From Yponomeuta sedellus (taxonomy: Eukaryota; Arthropoda; Insecta; Lepidoptera; Yponomeutidae): 64,000 bases of DNA. Below are positions 13,837 through 24,617 of the stretch, in pieces. The notes beneath the pieces are model-generated. The model saw nothing but the letters and a program-made list of their open reading frames with translations, had not been told where the DNA came from and made no database searches. A program made the translations under genes and the position numbers. Position 1 is the first letter of the stretch. Each line of letters begins with the position of its first letter. The DNA is taken from contig OW203730.1 in NCBI GenBank assembly GCA_934045075.1, positions 6,894,785 through 6,958,784 of the forward strand, written 5' to 3'.

Positions 13837-16800
13837 TCATTATATATATATAAAGCTACAATGCGATATACTCACTGATCTAACATCCATACGTTTTCTC
13901 GGAAATGGCAAGAGTTGGACGAAAATGATGTATGAGAAAGTTGTAGGGAATGTACGATATACGGCCATCCTATGGAGCCGATTTTTGAATTTCGAACGCG
14001 TTCCACTACGCGAGGGTGCTAACTCTGTCGTTTACCGACCGATTTGGATGAAATTTTCACCCGGCCTTTTCTTCGACACGCCATTTTCGGTTCCGCCGAC
14101 GGTCGTTCCAAATTCAAAATACCACCGGAGATATAGCCCTCCGAAAATCGGCCTTTTTTCGACCTCTACGCAAAAAAGTCGGCAGCCAACTGGGCGCATG
14201 CCAGGGACCAGCCGTAAACGGCATCGTGTCGTCAAAGGACCCAGGTATATGAGAAAAATCCGACATTCTGACATTTCAAGATGGCGGCTGAGATATTGGC
14301 TTTCAAAGGTGTCAAATTTACTATGGAGAATTTCTACAAAAAATTTGTACTGAAAATCATCTTTTTCGTAGAAAATCTTAATTTTTTTGTACCATCGACA
14401 GAGGCTAAGCGCCAAAATGAGTACATGGCTGAGAATGGCGTCACCACGCCGAGGTGCTGTGGCATTCCAGTTGGCCATCGACTCATTAAAGTTTGAAAAT
14501 CACGCACTATAATAGAAAAATTTCACCCGAAATAGTTATTTTCATACAAAAATGCGTTTCTTTAGTACCACCGACGGAGGCCAAAGGCCGAAACTACTAC
14601 TCGGCTGGGAGCGGCTACTCAGTGCCGAGGTGCTGTAGCATTCCAGTTGGCCATCGACCCATTAAAGTTTGAAAATCACCCACTTTAATAGAAAAAATTC
14701 ACCCGAAATAGTTATTTTCATACAAAAATGCATTTCTTTAGTACCACCGACGGAGGCCAAAGGCCGAAACTACTACTCGGCTGGGAGCGGCTACTCAGTG
14801 CCGAGGTGCTGTAGCATTCCAGTTGGCCATCGACCCATTAAAGTTTGAAAATCACCCACTTTAATAGAAAAAATTCACCCGAAATAGTTATTTTCATACA
14901 AAAATGCATTTCTTTAGTACCACCGACGGAGGCCAAAGGCCGAAACTACTACTCGGCTGGGAGCGGCTACTTAGTGCCGAGGTGCTGTGGCATTCCAGTT
15001 GGCCATCGACTCATCAAAGTTTGAAAATCACCCACTTTAATAGAAATTTTTCACCCAAAATAGGACTTTTCATACAAAAATGCATTTTTTTAGTACCACC
15101 GGTGGAGGCCAAAGGCCAAAAAAATTGCTCATCTGTGAATGGCATCGTGTCACGTAGATATTCAGGTCCCTGAGAAAAATCAAACATTTTGAAATTTCTA
15201 ATTGCCGGCCGAGTTATTGACGATTGATCAAGGCCAACTTTGTATGAACATTTTGTACTGAAAATCGATTTCCTATAGAAGCCCTCCGCAAGTACTGCCT
15301 GCCGCAAATACCTACCGGGTGAACGACCCGAGTCATTATATATATATAAAGCTACAATGCGATATACTCACTGATCTAACATCCATACGTTTTCTCGGAA
15401 ATGGCAAGAGTTGGACGAAAATGATGTATGAGAAAGTTGTAGGGAATGTACGATATACAGCCATCCTATGGAGCCGATTTTTGAATTTCGAACGCGTTCC
15501 ACTACGCGAGGGTGCTAACTCTGTCGTTTACCGACCGATTTGGATGAAATTTTCACCCGGCCTTTTCTTCGACACGCCATTTTCGGTTCCGCCGACGGTC
15601 GTTCCAAATTCAAAATACCACCGGAGCTATAGCCCTCCGAAAATCGGCCTTTTTTCGACCTCTACGCAAAAAAGTCGGCAGCCAACTGGGCGCATGCCAG
15701 GGACCAGCCGTAAACGGCATCGTGTCGTCAAAGGACCCAGGTATATGAGAAAAATCCGACATTCTGACATTTCAAGATGGCGGCTGAGATATTGGCTTTC
15801 AAAGGTGTCAAATTTACTATGGAGAATTTCTACAAAAAATTTGTACTGAAAATCATCTTTTTCGTAGAAAATCTTAATTTTTTTGTACCATCGATAGAGG
15901 CTAAGCGCCAAAATGAGTACTTGGCTGAGAATGGCGTCACCACGCCGAGGTGCTGTGGCATTCCAGTTGGCCATCGACCCATTAAAGTTTGAAAATCACC
16001 CACTTTAATAGAAAAATTTCACCCGAAATAGTTATTTTCATACAAAAATGCATTTCTTTAGTACCACCGTTGGAGGCCAAAGGCCAAAACTACTACTCGG
16101 CTGGGAGCGGCTACTTAGTGCCGAGGTGCTGTGGCATTCCAGTTGGCCATCGACCCATTAAAGTTTGAAAATCACCCACTTTAATAGAAAAATTTCACCC
16201 GAAATAGTTATTTTCATACAAAAATGCATTTCTTTAGTACCACCGTTGGAGGCCAAAGGCCAAAACTACTACTCGGCTGGGAGCGGCTACTTAGTGCCGA
16301 GGTGCTGTGGCATTCCAGTTGGCCATCGACCCATTAAAGTTTGAAAATCACCCACTTTAATAGAAAAATTTCACCCGAAATAGTTATTTTCATACAAAAA
16401 TGCATTTCTTTAGTACCACCGTTGGAGGCCAAAGGCCAAAACTACTACTCGGCTGGGAGCGGCTACTTAGTGCCGAGGTGCTGTGGCATTCCAGTTGGCC
16501 ATCGACCCATTAAAGTTTGAAAATCAACCACTTTAATAGAAAAATTTCACCCGAAATAGTTATTTTCATACAAAAATGCATTTCTTTAGTACCACCGTTG
16601 GAGGCCAAAGGCCAAAACTACTACTCGGCTGGGAGCGGCTACTTAGTGCCGAGGTGCTGTGGCATTCCAGTTGGCCATCGACTCATTAAAGTTTGAAAAT
16701 CACGCACTATAATAGAAAAATTTCACCCGAAATAGTTATTTTCATACAAAAATGCATTTCTTTAGTACCACCGACGGAGGCCAAAGGCCGAAACTACTAC

Positions 16801-17356
16801 TCGGCTGGGAGCGGCTACTTAGTGCCGAGGTGCTGTGGCATTCCAGTTGGCCATCGACCCATTAAAGTTTGAAAATCACCCACTTTAATAGAAAAATTTC
16901 ACCCGAAATAGTTATTTTCATACAAAAATGCATTTCTTTAGTACCACCGTTGGAGGCCAAAGGCCAAAACTACTACTCGGCTGGGAGCGGCTACTTAGTG
17001 CCGAGGTGCTGTGGCATTCCAGTTGGCCATCGACTCATTAAAGTTTGAAAATCACGCACTATAATAGAAAAATTTCACCCGAAATAGTTATTTTCATACA
17101 AAAATGCATTTCTTTAGTACCACCGACGGAGGCCAAAGGTCAAAAAAATTGCTCATCTGTGAATGGCATCGTGTCACGTAGATATTCAGGTCCCTGAGAA
17201 AAATCAAACATTTTGAAGTTTCTAATTGCCGGCCGAGTTATTGACGATTGATCAAGGCCAACTTTGTATGAACATTTTGTACTTAAAATCGATTTCCTAT
17301 AGAAGCCCTCCGCAAGTACTGCCTGCCGCAAATACCTACCGGGTGAACGACCCGAG
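13837..17356. repeat. Higher-order repeat copy 3 (3520 bp)
   Basis: Beta block with three monomers (1496 bp) plus beta-prime block with six monomers (2024 bp). It is followed by a truncated alpha block, 17357-17613, which ends the array. Confidence 0.9.
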
Positions 17357-17613
17357 TCATTATATATATATAAAGCTGCAATCCGGTATACTCACTGATC
17401 TATTCATCCATACGTTTTCTCCGAAACGGTAAGATTTGGACGAAAATGATGTATGAGAAAGTTGTAGGAAATGTATGAATTACAGCCATCCTATGAAGCC
17501 GATTTTTGAATTTCGAACGCGTTCCACTACGCGAGGGTGCTAACTCTGTCGTTTACCGACCGATTTGGATGAAATTTTCACCCGGCCTTTTCTTCGACAC
17601 GCCATTTTCGGTT

Positions 17614-17871
17614 ATAAATCTAAGTCTCGTTTTTTCCGGCTCGTAGGACCAACTCCATAAAATGTTACCATCTAAAATTATAATGAATGAGGTATTATTG
17701 TAAAATAAATAAATTAAACCATAAATTTTTTAATGCCTTTCTTAAATGTTATGTGTTTTTGAATGGTTGAAAGCAATGTTTAGTAACAAAACATTAATTA
17801 ATTATACGGAACGCAATAGGATAATTTTTATTGCCATCGACTTTAAGCTGTTGGTACAATTTTTTTTTTAT
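17614..17871. other. AT-rich unique flank of the satellite
   Basis: No gene, RNA or repeat recognised. The switch from satellite is sharp after gccattttcggtt. Confidence 0.5.
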
Positions 17872-17960
17872 TTTAACCGACTGCGAAAGAAGAGGAGGTT
17901 CTAATTTTTTTTTCATACTCTTTTTTGGTTTTTATGTATATCTACCATTTACTGGAAGAT
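17872..17960. repeat. Relic of a dispersed insect repeat
   Basis: The phrase aaccgactgcgaaagaagag followed by gaggttctaa and a T-run resembles a sequence I know as widely dispersed in lepidopteran and other arthropod DNA. Family assignment is from memory only. Confidence 0.35.
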
Positions 17961-18043
17961 GTGGGCCGATTTAATTTTTATGTTTAATTGGCACTTTTCA
18001 CAATGTCGTCGTAAAATCAGCAACTTAGGATCCTGTGTTGGCG

Positions 18044-18085
18044 ATTTCTCTAAACCCATAATCAGTAAAGGGTTTGGAGAAATCA
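18044..18085. repeat. Short inverted repeat (hairpin)
   Basis: gatttctctaaaccc and gggtttggagaaatc form 15-bp arms with one mismatch around a 12-base loop. The 63-65 codon ORFs over it on both strands follow from this symmetry and are not called as genes. Confidence 0.6.
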
Positions 18086-18197
18086 AGGGATCTCTTCGGC
18101 TTTTTTTTCTTTCCGGAAACACGCGTTTGCGGTGCTTAATGATCAAATGAAATCAAATCAATTTATTTCAACGTAAAGAATTTACATTTTCTTTCCA

Positions 18198-18300
18198 TTT
18201 CATTTACAATCCGGGACCACGGCACCTGAAAAAGTGCCGAAACGTTGGAAAATTGTAAAAATGTAATAAACGAGCATAAATCCGTATAAAAACAGTTTTA
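18198..18300 (+). repeat. Possible SINE/LINE tail relic
   Basis: Contains the small stem ggcac-ctgaaaaa-gtgcc and the phrase gccgaaacgttgg, of a type seen in dispersed insect repeats. There is no second copy in the window, so support is weak. The stretch 18301-19420 beyond it is AT-rich with nothing recognised. Confidence 0.25.
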
Positions 18301-19424
18301 ATTAAATTTACATTTTGTTTCCTGAATGTCAATGTACTATGTAAAATGTATGCCTTTGCCTTCGCGCCGTATTGTAGTGGAGAAAAAGGCAGCGAAAAAA
18401 AAAAAACTCCATCACGACCATTTTTTCTTAAGTCATCTTAAACCAAATAGATTAATTGCTAATTATACCTAATAAGATTTTATAATTATTGCCAATAAAT
18501 TTAAATATTTGTAAATATTTTATAATAACTTTTTTTTAAAATGAAAAAAAAACGAATTTAGTGCTGTAGTGTTTATACGTATCAATGACATTGATTTGAA
18601 GCCGGTTTTTATTTTTTCATAACAATATTTTACTATAATTATACGTTTCCGTTCAACCCTGTCCAATCACCGGTCAGAAAACCAAATTGTCGGGAATTCG
18701 CATCGATGTTGCCAATTAAGCTATTTATCTATATTTATGTTATAATCTGATGGTGAAATGGTAATTGAAAAATTGCAAATGGTGACCAGTTTTTTCAATA
18801 GACTAATCTTCTTCGGTGATTTTGCGGCTACTCAAATAAATATTGCTTTCGATTTAAAAGATTTTTGTACGAAACAAAAAATGTCGATGTTCTTTTATTT
18901 TGACATTGCAAAGTATTTTCATATTTTTATACTGAGTTAGCGAATTTTACAATATTGTTTATTAAACAATTTGTTATAGATATAAACGTGAATATTTTTT
19001 GTGTTCCCTTTGTAAAGGTACAGACGACTGCTGTACAAACTTTACATTTTTATTGCAAAGTTGTTACTTAGTAACTGATTAGTGTGCATTTACTTTAAAG
19101 TTTAAGTGCTTTTGACGGACCGGTTAATATACTGTCAATTTCACATTCACTAACATCAGCTTTGCTATTTTGGTATTTTCAAATTACTAAAATTTTAAAA
19201 TATAAACATAACTTATATTTTTTGATATTGGTTTTTGATGGGACAGAAATTTGTCTGAGCACATACGCGTTATAGTTTGAATTTAAACGACATTAAACAA
19301 AATACCAAATTATTTTAAGCGCCTACAGTACATTAAAATAGGGGTATATTTCACGAAGGTTCTGGCAACACAATCTGGCGTGTCGCTGAGCGGCTGAATC
19401 CCGCCAATATTTGATTGAAAGCGT

Positions 19425-19504
19425 CCTTTTTTCTTCTTCCTTTCCGACATCTTGCGTACGTGATTTGAAGTGAAAAAGTTTGTTTGTGTGATTTGATTAC
19501 AGAG
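19425..19504 (+). promoter_or_regulatory. Possible TOP-type promoter and 5' exon with splice donor
   Basis: A pyrimidine run (cttttttcttcttcctttcc) leads into gacatcttgcgtacgtg, and about 60 bases on a good donor reads acaga|gtaagt. Polypyrimidine initiators with a short non-coding first exon are typical of insect ribosomal protein and translation genes. No matching coding exon is recognisable downstream. The reverse strand has an ATG here (atgtcggaaagg, A at -3) opening about 47 codons, so a divergent start is an alternative. Confidence 0.25.
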
Positions 19505-19510
19505 TAAGTA

Positions 19511-20380
19511 CAATGCTTATTTCCTATCTACCTAATGCATTTCAGTCTTGAGTTGTTACTTTATTTCTTATTATACCTACATAATAAGAAACTAGGTTAT
19601 CTATGAACATTTATGATTCCGTGATACTTAACGGGATTGGGAACGATAAAAATTTGGTGTGCGTAATATATAGATAGATAGAAATAATCCGAGGCATACT
19701 TAATAAAGTACTTTACCTACATAATTAGATAACTTGTACCTACCTAATGTTCTAAACGATGGTCAGGCACACCTGTGTATAGGTCTATCGTCTCAATCGG
19801 CGATTTCATTATCGGTAAGTTATTGTCATCGTTGTGCTAACTTCACTAAGTGTCTACAAACTGCAGAAGCACCTTGTCTCAGCAGCACAAACATTTTAAC
19901 AAACCGTGTTTAGTCTACACGGCGCTTTACGAAGAGTTGATATTAGTAAGTACTAAAGTTCACCATAGTAGGTAGGTAGGTACCAATGTATAGTTACTTA
20001 CATAAAAATTAATTACAGGTAATTAATTGTAGGTCTACAGTTGATGTTTGGTTTCTAAGTAAAGTTCTTCTTGGAGTCTAACTAGAACTGTCTTTTTCTT
20101 CTATGACTAACAAAAGTTCATCATTAATTGAATGGTCAGGTTTAATCTATAACTACAAATGTGCAAATTGGTATGTAGCTTTAACATTCAAGTAAAGTAA
20201 AGGATTCCTAATGATAAGTACCTACCTACTTAATATCTGTGGTAAGTACAGTTAACATAATACTCTGTATAGTATGCTATGCTTTAATATATTTGTGCAT
20301 TAGCAATGAACTTTACCCACCAACCTGATAAATATTTGCAATGAAATGCATAAGAATAATAATTTATTTTATTTTACCCG
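19511..20380. other. AT-rich intergenic DNA
   Basis: Frequent tacctac/gtaggta words. No coding, RNA or repeat feature recognised. Confidence 0.4.
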
Positions 20381-20382
20381 GA

Positions 20383-20475
20383 CTGGGCCTCTGTGGTGGA
20401 GCATGACCTAACCTTCCTGCGATGCAGGAAGACAACCGTGCCCCGTGGGGAATACAAGGGTTGATGTTGATGTTA
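20383..20475 (+). repeat. Dispersed repeat family A, 3' fragment
   Basis: It shares ctgtggtggagcatgaccta, tgcaggaaga and ccgtgcccc with the longer copies at 48800-49172, 53173-53390, 54893-55225 (reverse) and 62361-62540. It ends in gggttgatgttgatg. From 20476 to 21065 nothing is recognised; the minus-strand ORF at 20693-20956 resembles no family. Confidence 0.7.
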
Positions 20476-21065
20476 TTTAATTAGGTTTCATTACTTATGT
20501 ATTATTAATTAATAATATAAAGCCTATTAATGAAGTTTTATGGGGCACAGTCCTCTTATAAAGACAATATGGTGTGTATGTCCACTAGATTGAAGATTTC
20601 TAGGTTTTCTTACAATGGTTATTTCTTCACCATTAGCAAGAGTACTGCTACTAAAAATTTTCAAATAGTATCTAAATAAAAAAAAACTGCAGTCATGTTA
20701 CAGCCCCTTGGACACATGGGACAAGCATTCTGCTGACCAAACCATGATCATCTGTACACATATTTTTTTTTATAACTGATATACATTTAATCATGGGAAT
20801 GCATACCCTAATAATAATAATAGCTAATCTCCATGTATTAATTTTTAGTAGATAAGTCAGCATTAATTGGCAAAGTTTTAGAGTTACACTGTGCAAATTA
20901 TAAATGCTATTACGACTAATGGAGTAAGTAATTTCAGTTTGTTGTCTATCCATCAATTGTTTCTTCCAATTTACAACTTTAAGTATATACCTGTACTAAT
21001 TATAAAACTCAATTTTTAATGATGTGAGTTTTAGGTTTTTATTATCACTATTTAGGTACTTATCG

Positions 21066-21261
21066 CTGCTGCCCACACTAGGGGGTGGGCAGCAACGCCC
21101 CCTGCAGTATAATTCCACCGAACTGCGATCCCCAACCCGCATGCCCAGCGTGGGGATTATGGGCATTACCCCCAATGATGGCACAGCCTTGCGCTGTGGC
21201 GCTCATTAGGGGAGGGCTATGTCCAGCAGTGGACTAATTTAGCCTGAAGAAGAAGAAGAAG
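21066..21261 (+). repeat. Dispersed repeat family B (LINE-like), 3' fragment with (GAA)n tail
   Basis: It shares gggtgggcagca, gcgatccccaacccgcatgc and ggctatgtccagcagtggac with 53781-54030 and part of 40243-40409. It ends in tagcctgaagaagaagaag; the same GAA tail ends the fragments at 48707-48783 and, reversed, 52015-52080. A simple-repeat 3' tail fits a non-LTR retrotransposon end. Confidence 0.75.
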
Positions 21262-21699
21262 GTACTTATTGCATCTTTATTGACAGACATTCATAATTAT
21301 ACAATTTCAATGTAATCAACTTTGGTATCTATCCAAGTTAAGTTATTTTATTTTATCTGTAGGTGTGCCATAAATAAATAAACGAATATCTTTGATGTGT
21401 AAGTGTATATACTTATATCTTATACCTCACACATGACTCCAATTCATTACGAATAATAAAAACTTTCATGTTATAAAATAACACAGTCTAATAGCAAAAT
21501 TTAGGTTCACCATACTAAGTATACGAATCTGTTAATAGAGACAAGTGCACAGGTATTATTTGAGTGGTGGAAATCAAATAAAACCAATTCATATGTTATT
21601 GAGTGGTACTTACTTACTACATACTAATCTTTTTTTATATAGTCTATATAAGCCTATGTTATGTCCCACTGCAAGGCACAATCATTCTTTCAGAAAGAG

Positions 21700-21770
21700 A
21701 GAGATAGATAAATAGATAGAAGATAGAATATTCTTTATTGTATACAGAAATTACAGTAACAGAAATGAGC
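21700..21770 (-). repeat. LINE-type tail with (GATA)n, relic
   Basis: gatagataaatagatagaag then ttctttattgta: read on the minus strand this is a polyadenylation-like aataaa followed by ctat repeats. The same end is seen at 50295-50405, 51333-51372 and 59776-59887. Confidence 0.5.
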
Positions 21771-21774
21771 AAGG

Positions 21775-21945
21775 GTTTAATTACCACACGTGCCCATTGT
21801 GGGTTCGAATCCTGGCATATACCAATGACTTTGTTTTCTAAGTTATGATATTTATAATATTATAGGAGCAATACCACTCGCTAACAATGAAGGAAAACAT
21901 TTTTAGGAAACTTGAGTGTCTAAGATATTCAAAAATCTTAGCACT
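21775..21945 (+). repeat. tRNA-derived SINE relic
   Basis: It has a B-box-like tgggttcgaatcctggc followed by the body words ccactcgctaacaatgaagg and aaaacat. Similar bodies occur at 57105-57285 and 61830-61990. The A box is not recognisable here. Confidence 0.55.
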
Positions 21946-21976
21946 TGAAATTGCCATTCTTATTTTAATACATACA

Positions 21977-22200
21977 AAACCTCAAGCCTGTATCCCAGAG
22001 GGGTAGGCAGAGACCAGAGACTGCCACTTGCTACGATCCTGACAGATTACCTTCGCTTCATCAACGTTCATAAGTCGTTGCATGCACGCACGCCGGTTCC
22101 GGGTACTTTTTATCTTTCCCTTTGCTAATACATCCCCTATTTGATCGATGTAAGTCCGTCTGGGACGTCCCTTACCAGCCCTTTCACTCACATTCGCAAT
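21977..22200 (-). pseudogene. LINE reverse-transcriptase ORF, C-terminal remnant
   Basis: The minus strand encodes about 70 codons with KGRPRRTYIDQIGDVL, RRACMQRLMNVDEAK, DRSKW and SAYPSG. This order of motifs (GRP, R-T-W/Y-x-D-Q, DVL, NRRAC, DR..W, YPSG) is what I know from C-termini of lepidopteran non-LTR retrotransposon polyproteins. No RT or endonuclease domain precedes it; the upstream side (right on the plus strand) is cut by the LTR-like element at 22206. It is a dead 5'-truncated copy. A second copy of the same segment is at 50180-50455. Confidence 0.7.
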
Positions 22201-22205
22201 ATATA

Positions 22206-22442
22206 TGTTGGAGCCCTACGTCACTCAGCGGTTTCCCCCCGCCCCACGCCCCGCAGGCCAAAACCGGTCGGACAACTTGCGAGCAGGTCGGCGAGCCGCG
22301 CCGCGGCATACGGCACTTCACACCATCCGACGTGTCGATACACACTTCTTCTCTCTTTTCTCTTCTTTTTCCAATTAAACCATCAATTTATATATACAGT
22401 CCACTAGCTTATTTACCTCGACATCAAGACCCTGAGCTAACA
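22206..22442. mobile_element. Candidate solo LTR (237 bp)
   Basis: The segment begins tgttggagccc and ends gagctaaca, giving TG...CA ends, with the 4-bp direct repeat tata on each side (22202-22205 and 22443-22446). The interior is GC-rich, unlike its surroundings, with a pyrimidine run (ttcttctctcttttctc). No internal retroelement coding is adjacent. Because the flanks are TA-rich, the target duplication could be chance. Confidence 0.4.
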
Positions 22443-23226
22443 TATATTTGTTTTTATTTTGATATATATTAAGAATATATTTTTAAAATCAAAGAATGTT
22501 ATCAATATATATATAACTATAGGTTATACCTATTTATAACTAACGATAATTATACTTGATATAGTATAATTATATATGTAGGCATGGGACGTTTATTAAT
22601 CTTTCTGCATAAACATACCCTAAGTCTTGTATAGTTTGGATGTTATTATTTTTTTTTTCTTCGTTTTATTTGCCTTTAAACACTTTTTTATAAAAATATG
22701 TATGTCTGTGCTGCTAAATAAATGTTTTTCTTCTTTGCTCTTTACATGGCATAACCTTCTCTCACAGAGAGTGTATGGGGTTTCATCACCACATGTGCAC
22801 ACCGTGGTTAGGCATTTCAACCATTGAGGTATGTGAGCACCGCAGGCACTCAGATCTCTGCTAAGGGTGCATAACATCACGACAAAATTTGTAGCGCATT
22901 ATTGCCTAGCACCATCTCGCCCTATTGCACCGCGCAGAGCGAGATGCTACCGCTACCCGATAGTGAGATAAAACTTTTACCTCGACCTTCTGTTCCTCTA
23001 GCTGAGTGTCTGAAGTGTTCACACACCATGGCGCCGGTGGCAAGCGTGCTAAAGCCTCGGCTACACAGAAAGGAGGCCCGATTGTGAAACAGACGCGTCA
23101 TCTACTTTCATACAAAACCCACGTAGAAAGAACGTACAGCGAAGCTGCGAATTCTATACATCGCGTCATGTCTATTTCGCTCCCTCATCCTTCCTGTGTG
23201 TCCTAGGCCTAACGAAGCAAGTCGTG
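22443..23226. other. AT-rich DNA then mixed-composition DNA, no gene recognised
   Basis: 22443-22720 is very AT-rich. 22740-22860 resembles the reverse of a tRNA-derived SINE body (agagagtgtatgg, cacatgtg, tcaaccattgaggtatg) but only weakly. ORFs under 90 codons here have no recognisable motifs. Confidence 0.3.
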
Positions 23227-23279
23227 GTGTACTGCGGGCTTAACACAATAAGCATTATTGTGTTAAGCCCGCAGTACAC
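23227..23279. repeat. Perfect palindrome, 25-bp arms, 3-base spacer
   Basis: The arm beginning gtgtactgcgggcttaac (23227-23251) is exactly reverse-complemented at 23255-23279 with gca between. Such a structure extrudes easily as a cruciform or hairpin. Confidence 0.95.
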
Positions 23280-23757
23280 AATGAGACATGCTGGCCCACT
23301 GCTCGCCATTGCCATTGTGTACACGGGGAAATGGTGTGTAGTGGCGGACAATTGCCTATCGTGGCGCGCAATTGGACAGTTGTCGGTTTTTTGGGCACAA
23401 TTCGAAGGAATCGTGGTGTGGGGTGGCCCATCCCTGTTTGCACAGTGGCCCATCGTTTAGTCAATTGACCTACAAGTTTTTTGATCTATATCAATGTGAG
23501 CCCGTAATTTTGCGCCATTTTTTTTAATAACTTTGTTGTTGTACATACTTCTGTAATACTTGTAAATAAATAAAATAATTAACAGTAAATAAACAGATAG
23601 CTGCGGCCGCTACTAATTCTACGTCCATCGCAAGTGGTTTGCCAGTTGCCAGACAGCAATGAGCCATGCGCCATTGTGGAAACAGCAAGTGATCGTGGCC
23701 TACAGTTGGCAATGTTGGCAATGGCGAGCAGTGGGCCAGCATGGGCTATTGTGTACT
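23273..23757. mobile_element. Inverted-repeat (MITE-like) element, about 485 bp
   Basis: Arms at 23273-23314 and 23716-23757 are inverted copies over 42 bp with about three mismatches, sharing ctggcccactgctcgccatt and its complement. The interior has tggc/gcca-rich DNA and no transposase. The left arm overlaps the 25-bp palindrome. Confidence 0.7.
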
Positions 23758-23816
23758 GGTGGCATTATATCTGGCATCTGTTTGTCCGGGTGATTAATTA
23801 TTTTATTGGTTGGTTT

Positions 23817-23848
23817 GCTCGCTCGCTCGCTCGCTCGCTCGCTCGCTT
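23817..23848. repeat. (CTCG)n microsatellite
   Basis: About seven gctc tetramers grading into gctt, gttt and gatt repeats. The run to 24215 that follows is AT-rich with nothing else recognised. Confidence 0.9.
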
Positions 23849-24215
23849 GCTTGTTTGTTTGATTGTTCTTTTTTTGTTTGTTGATTGGTCTGTTGGTTGG
23901 TTAGTTTTATAGTTATACATGTTTTATCTAATTACCTACATCATACAATCCACTTACAATTTTGTTATACGTGCTTGAAACTACTTCCGGGTACGTATTG
24001 CAATGTCGAATATAAAATAAACTAACGTTAAATATAAGTTATTTTCAAGACCCTCAAAATTTAAATATCTAATCATTTTAAATACCTAAGCAACTAACAC
24101 ATATCTACGAAGTACCTAAGTATAAAATGCAGACGGAAAATACATACGGACTAAATATCTAATGATTACAATATCAACAGCGATTACACTGTTACAAGTT
24201 AGATACTTACACCAA

Positions 24216-24617
24216 CAAATGATCATAATACCTAAAATAATGCATACCTACTCAATCTGCAACAACAAAAACATAGGTGCGACGAAGCGCGTAGCGGAGC
24301 GCGGAGAAGCGTGTTAGGTTGAACATGTAAGACCGACAACAGATTCAACATTATTATTATTTCAATTTTTCGGAATTTTAATATCGGCATTTAAATCATA
24401 GGTAAAAGAAGCATTAGAGTTTTAATATTAGATCTTTCAAACGTAGGTACCTATAAGAAACATCGGGTTTTTAATCTTCGCTTTTACAAACACAATCGTA
24501 CTTTCAGGATTACGATCATTCTTCTTTTTGTCATTCTGCCGAACGCCTTCCATTCGCGAGTTTTGTAACATTGGCGTTTTACACTTTGGTAAAATAATAC
24601 GTACTCCTACTTCCAGT
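24216..24617 (+). promoter_or_regulatory. 5' region of the autonomous Helitron
   Basis: It contains cataatacctaaa, ctcaatctgcaacaac, gtgcgacgaagcgcgtagcg and gttaggttgaacatgtaaga, all of which recur at 36545-36676. Downstream, caatcgtactttca and a cattc...gtaa block also recur. Repetition of this whole stretch marks it as the element's 5' non-coding region. A tcataatacc at 24222 is a possible 5'-TC terminus, not proven. It holds the promoter by position; no clear TATA box was assigned. Confidence 0.6.

Larger units (their letters stand above)
1..17613. repeat. Higher-order satellite array related to a Helitron 5' end (open at left edge)
   Basis: Two components alternate. One is a 176-bp monomer, about 40 copies, recognisable by gggagcggctact (for example ATGs at 967 and 1143, and 2843 and 3019). 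The other is a long block with tcattatatatatataaagc starting at 251, 1952, 3448, 5121, 6970, 8469, 10493, 11989, 13837, 15333 and 17357. Spacings between these are 1701, 1496, 1673, 1849, 1499, 2024, 1496, 1848, 1496 and 2024; all but the first fit 1496 plus 0-3 extra monomers of 176. The block comes in variants: alpha (gctgcaatccgg; 251, 3448, 5121, 17357), beta and beta-prime (gctacaatgcg). Short ORFs recur in every unit on both strands but overlap one another and match nothing I know; I read them as by-products. The array stops abruptly inside a block at 17613. Confidence 0.95.

Noticed and set aside
1..17613. CRISPR-like array
   Set aside because: The 176-bp monomers abut without unique spacers, and the context is eukaryotic.
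24528..24617. N-terminal extension of the Helitron ORF to 24528
   Set aside because: The first codon there is TTG, not ATG; the first ATG in frame is 24618 with A at -3.
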